The notes under the pieces were generated by a model. That model worked only from the letters and a program-made list of their open reading frames with translations, was not told the origin of the DNA and made no database searches. This document shows positions 61,296 through 64,000 of a DNA stretch of 64,000 nucleotides, one piece after another (the stretch's first letter is position 1; every line of letters starts with the position of its first letter). The translations under genes were made by a program, and so were the position numbers. This stretch comes from Scybalomonas sp905214925 (lineage in GTDB: Bacteria; Bacillota; Clostridia; Lachnospirales; Lachnospiraceae): contig CAJMOB010000015.1 in NCBI GenBank assembly GCA_905214925.1, forward strand, positions 16,172 through 80,171, given 5' to 3'.

Positions 61296-61967
61296 TTAAT
61301 GGAAGGGAGAAAGAGTTCCGTCTTGCATGATATAAGTTGTATCCACTTGATCGAGAAGACGAGTATCGTGTGTAATCATAACAACACCTCGTTTTAGTTC
61401 ATGGGCAATTTGTGATAACAAGGATACAACGTGTTTTGCACGAGTGCTATCTAGGCTAGCAGTTGGTTCATCTGCTAGAATGATACTTGGGCAGTTATAG
61501 AGTGCCCTTGCAATCGCTGCACGTTGCTTCTCGCCACCAGATAGATCATTTGGATAGCAATGTTTTATTTTATTGAGATCGAGTAAATGAAATAGTTTTG
61601 TTCGATCCATTTTTTCTGTCTTTGTCTTATCAAGACGATCGATTAAATTTAATTGCTCCTCAACCGTCAAAAAAGGAATAAGATTTGAAGTTTGAAGGAT
61701 AAATCCGAATTCTTTGAAGCGAAGAGAGGTTTTTTCTTTTTCTGTCATTTTAGATGTATCTTGACCTTTGATGAGAATCTTTCCCGTACTAGGACTTTGA
61801 AGGTTGCCAAGCGTTGTTAAGAATGTTGTTTTTCCGGAACCAGAAGGTCCAATGATGGCGACAAATTCGCCTGCATTTAAATGAAAGTTTGTTTCATGTA
61901 ATGCTTCTACCTGTGTATGGCCAGAGCCATAGGTCTTTGTTATATTTATCATTTCAATCAGTTTCAT
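61296..61967 (-). CDS. ABC transporter ATP-binding protein (MacB/LolD-like)
   Basis: 223 residues, a stand-alone ATPase: GPSGSGKTTFL, Q-loop FILQTSNLIPFLTVEEQL, signature LSGGEKQRAAIARAL, Walker B IILADEPTASLD, H-loop MITHDTRL. It lies 26 nt after the FtsX-type permease on the same strand, forming a minimal MacB-like unit. Such pairs often detect or expel antimicrobial peptides. No two-component system is adjacent. Confidence 0.92.
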   Translation of the reverse strand: MKLIEMINITKTYGSGHTQVEALHETNFHLNAGEFVAIIGPSGSGKTTFLTTLGNLQSPSTGKILIKGQDTSKMTEKEKTSLRFKEFGFILQTSNLIPFLTVEEQLNLIDRLDKTKTEKMDRTKLFHLLDLNKIKHCYPNDLSGGEKQRAAIARALYNCPSIILADEPTASLDSTRAKHVVSLLSQIAHELKRGVVMITHDTRLLDQVDTTYIMQDGTLSPFH

Positions 61968-61993
61968 ATATTATTTCTCCAATTTTCAATTTG

Positions 61994-63052
61994 TTATTGT
62001 TCTCCAATGGCTACTAATGGATCAATTTTTAAAATTTTATGCAAAGAAAATAGTCCGCCCAAAAGTGCCATAAGAAGAATTGCAAGGCTCAATATTCCAT
62101 AGGAAAACCAATTAGTATAAAAGAATAAAGTTGTAGGTAAAAATAATTTCGTAATGAAAAGGAAGAGTAAAGATAAGACAATTCCAATTAGCGTTAAAAT
62201 AAAAATCTGACTAAACAAAGAAGCGATAATCGTTTTCATCTGAATTCCTTGAGCACGCATGACACCATATAAATTCATTTTTTGCAATACCATAATATAC
62301 ATAAAAATTCCGATGATTAAGGAGGTGATGACAACCATCGCTATAATCATTCCAGCAAAAACATTGACTTGAGGTGTGTAGCCTGGAAGATGGCGAATCA
62401 TTGTAGATTCGGAAATCGAAGTCAGTCCTTTTTTAGAGATTGTTCCATTATTTTGTGATACGATGGCACTGATTGTTTTTAGAGGTGCGTTGCCATAACG
62501 AAGTGACCAATAAGTATCAAGACTTGTATAAATAACTGGGACGGTGAAAAACTTACTATCCTGTGTCAATCCAACAACCCGATAATTGGTTTTACTTCCA
62601 TTGAGTTTTATTGTACTACCTAGAGTGACACCATAATTTTCCATAGAAGCATCCACAATAATTTCACGAGAATTTTTTGGATATTCTCCTTTTATTAATT
62701 TTGGAGCGATAAAACTATCCCAGTCTTGACCAAATAAAGAAATATTGACTTTTTCATCTTCTCCTTTTAAATTTGTGACAGCGAACATATATCCTAATGC
62801 ACAGTTGTTTTTATCCAACAGTCCAGCGTATTGATTTTCTGTGATAAAGGAAGCAGTCAAGTTATTATTGGCGTAATCGGATAATGTAACAGAAGAGGCT
62901 TTCCAATTGTCTGCTGCCGCTCGATTGTCACGCATTAAGCCAAAAGCAAGGCTAGTCATGAAAAAGATCATGTAGCTAATTAGAAAAATAATAATGACAA
63001 TCAATAAATATCGAAGTTTATTATGAAGTATTTCTTTTAATGCTAAATACAT
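61994..63052 (-). CDS. ABC transporter permease, FtsX/MacB type
   Basis: 352 residues from the ATG at 63052 (AAAGGAGAT precedes it; a longer open frame upstream is non-coding). One N-terminal span (YLLIVIIIFLISYMIFFMTSL), a large external domain of about 200 residues, then three C-terminal spans including VVITSLIIGIFMYIMVLQKMN. This is the MacB/FtsX fold. Operon with the ATPase gene. Confidence 0.9.
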   Translation of the reverse strand: MYLALKEILHNKLRYLLIVIIIFLISYMIFFMTSLAFGLMRDNRAAADNWKASSVTLSDYANNNLTASFITENQYAGLLDKNNCALGYMFAVTNLKGEDEKVNISLFGQDWDSFIAPKLIKGEYPKNSREIIVDASMENYGVTLGSTIKLNGSKTNYRVVGLTQDSKFFTVPVIYTSLDTYWSLRYGNAPLKTISAIVSQNNGTISKKGLTSISESTMIRHLPGYTPQVNVFAGMIIAMVVITSLIIGIFMYIMVLQKMNLYGVMRAQGIQMKTIIASLFSQIFILTLIGIVLSLLFLFITKLFLPTTLFFYTNWFSYGILSLAILLMALLGGLFSLHKILKIDPLVAIGEQ

Positions 63053-63183
63053 AAATATATCTCCTTTATTGCTTAATAGGGTTATAGATGGTAGGGGTAA
63101 TTTCATATAGCTTTTGTATTTGTTCTTTATGATAAAAATCTTTTGTCATGTGTTTTATCACTATGTATAAAAGGAGTTTTCTT

Positions 63184-63255
63184 ATGGAAAACAATAGAAG
63201 AAAATATTGCAAGATAATTATAAAAGAAACACTATATTTTGTGAGAAGAAGATAA
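63184..63255 (+). CDS. Possible 23-residue basic peptide
   Basis: ATG after AAAAGGAG; MENNRRKYCKIIIKETLYFV followed by three Arg. It has a plausible ribosome site but no recognised family and could be chance. Confidence 0.25.
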   Translation: MENNRRKYCKIIIKETLYFVRRR

Positions 63256-63344
63256 GTGATTCTTAGTTGTCTATTATCAAGAATATTTGTGCAAAAATAA
63301 CAAGTTACAAAAAAATTGAAAAGAATATCTGCTCAAATGGAAAC

Positions 63345-63428
63345 TTGACAAAATTAATCGTGATTAAAATTATACAATATGCATAAAAAAAACTGAGAAA
63401 CTCGTCAAAATTAGACGAGTTTTTTTTG
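63345..63428 (+). promoter_or_regulatory. Dyad-containing promoter and terminator ahead of the PFOR gene
   Basis: TTGACA (63345-63350) is followed by the dyad TTAATC-GT-GATTAA (63354-63367) and AT-rich -10 candidates. A terminator, AAACTCGTC...GACGAGTTTTTTTT, ends at 63428. Either a very short RNA is made or this is the end of an upstream unit. The PFOR gene then has its own TATAAT near 63443 and a leader hairpin AATACT...AGTATT at about 63548-63568. Confidence 0.5.
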
Positions 63429-63617
63429 TTCAAATATAGTATAATGAAGAAAGTTTAATATATATTCTATGTATACAGTATACTTTATAAATTAGGGAAA
63501 TATCACTTTCAATTCGTGGCATTTCGGTGTAGAATATATATTAGTTAATACTGCAAAAAAGGTAGTATTCAACAAAAGGAAAAACCATTTACGTTTATTT
63601 TAGGAGGTAAAGTTAAA

Positions 63618-63971
63618 ATGGCAAGAAAAATGAAAACCATGGATGGTAATACTGCTGCCGCTCACGTATCCTACGCGTTTACTGATGTAGCTGCCATCTA
63701 TCCAATCACACCATCTTCTCCAATGGCTGACTACACAGATATGTGGGCAACACAGGGAAGAAAAAATATCTTCGGACATCCAGTAGTAATGTCTGAAATG
63801 CAGTCAGAAGCAGGTGCTGCTGGTGCAGTTCATGGTTCTTTACAAGCTGGTGCATTAACAACAACTTATACAGCTTCTCAGGGATTATTATTAATGATTC
63901 CTAACTTATATAAAATCGCTGGTGAATTATTACCAGGTGTTGTGCATACTTTCTTTCCTTTGAGATGCTGA
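63618..63971 (+). CDS. nifJ: Pyruvate:ferredoxin oxidoreductase, N-terminal fragment only
   Basis: 117 residues. Residues 1-110 are textbook PFOR domain I start (MKTMDGNTAAAHVSYAFTD, IYPITPSSPMADYTD, MSEMQSEAGAAGAVHGSLQ, GLLLMIPNLYKIAGELLP). At about residue 112 the sequence leaves the family pattern (expected to continue with a V-F-H-V-S-A-R-like stretch) and stops after FFPLRC. The last ~55 nt of the window look GC-richer and unlike PFOR. A full protein has about 1170 residues. It is therefore broken, rearranged, or a contig-edge artefact. Confidence 0.85.
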   Translation: MARKMKTMDGNTAAAHVSYAFTDVAAIYPITPSSPMADYTDMWATQGRKNIFGHPVVMSEMQSEAGAAGAVHGSLQAGALTTTYTASQGLLLMIPNLYKIAGELLPGVVHTFFPLRC

Positions 63972-64000
63972 TTCTTCGGATCGTTCGGGTTGATACACAT

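Noticed and set aside
63480..63617. T-box or other known riboswitch ahead of the PFOR gene
   Set aside because: No T-box core or other conserved motif found; only a small hairpin is visible.

Overview
The window looks like a chromosomal segment of a low-GC, spore-forming, anaerobic Firmicute, most likely a Lachnospiraceae-type Clostridium relative. Evidence: an alpha/beta-type small acid-soluble spore protein, the order tig-clpP-clpX-lon-engB, a HrcA/CIRCE-type site before clpB, a glmS ribozyme, a DUF4364 / TIGR01212 radical-SAM pair, rho-rpmE-DUF1385-prmC-prfA, a c-di-AMP receptor, a double-cubane-type dehydratase/activator pair, and the start of pyruvate:ferredoxin oxidoreductase at the right edge. 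No rRNA, tRNA or CRISPR array was seen.

Layout. 0-6.2 kb: a 5'-cut MetE-like methyltransferase, a LysR regulator divergent from a split CHR (chromate-type) transporter, then a leftward operon (flavin-binding PPOx-like protein, zinc macrodomain, class M sirtuin). Its promoter shares an operator with that of the adjacent Rrf2 regulator. 6.2-18 kb: clpB, glgB, a lone TnpB with a small coupled ORF, a CYTH protein, a DJ-1 protein, membrane proteins and glmS. 18-29.3 kb: LTA-synthase-like protein with WalR-type boxes, SASP, an FMN-binding repeat protein and the protease/chaperone cluster. 29.6-48.5 kb: an AT-rich accessory island. 48.5-64 kb: housekeeping genes.

The island is the most interesting part. 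It holds a radical-SAM RiPP cluster: a PqqD-like recognition protein, a SPASM radical SAM enzyme and two tiny precursors built from CxxxY units (six and four copies), followed by a heterodimeric ABC exporter. Upstream are a 614-residue regulator with two HTH plus TPR-like halves and, antisense to its 3' end, a 50-residue signal-peptide-like ORF that could be its pheromone precursor. A 19-5-19 palindrome lies exactly 20 nt upstream of a -10 box at four promoters (RiPP operon, third ABC protein, two lipoprotein genes) and also faces the pheromone-like gene. I infer a peptide-responsive regulon controlling production, export and possibly immunity of a Cys/Tyr-crosslinked peptide. Parts of the island are duplicated and decaying: a frameshifted second regulator, an ABC 3' relic and a dead copy of the pheromone start.

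A second theme is a ~180-bp structured repeat that sits directly on the T-tract of intrinsic terminators in at least five places.
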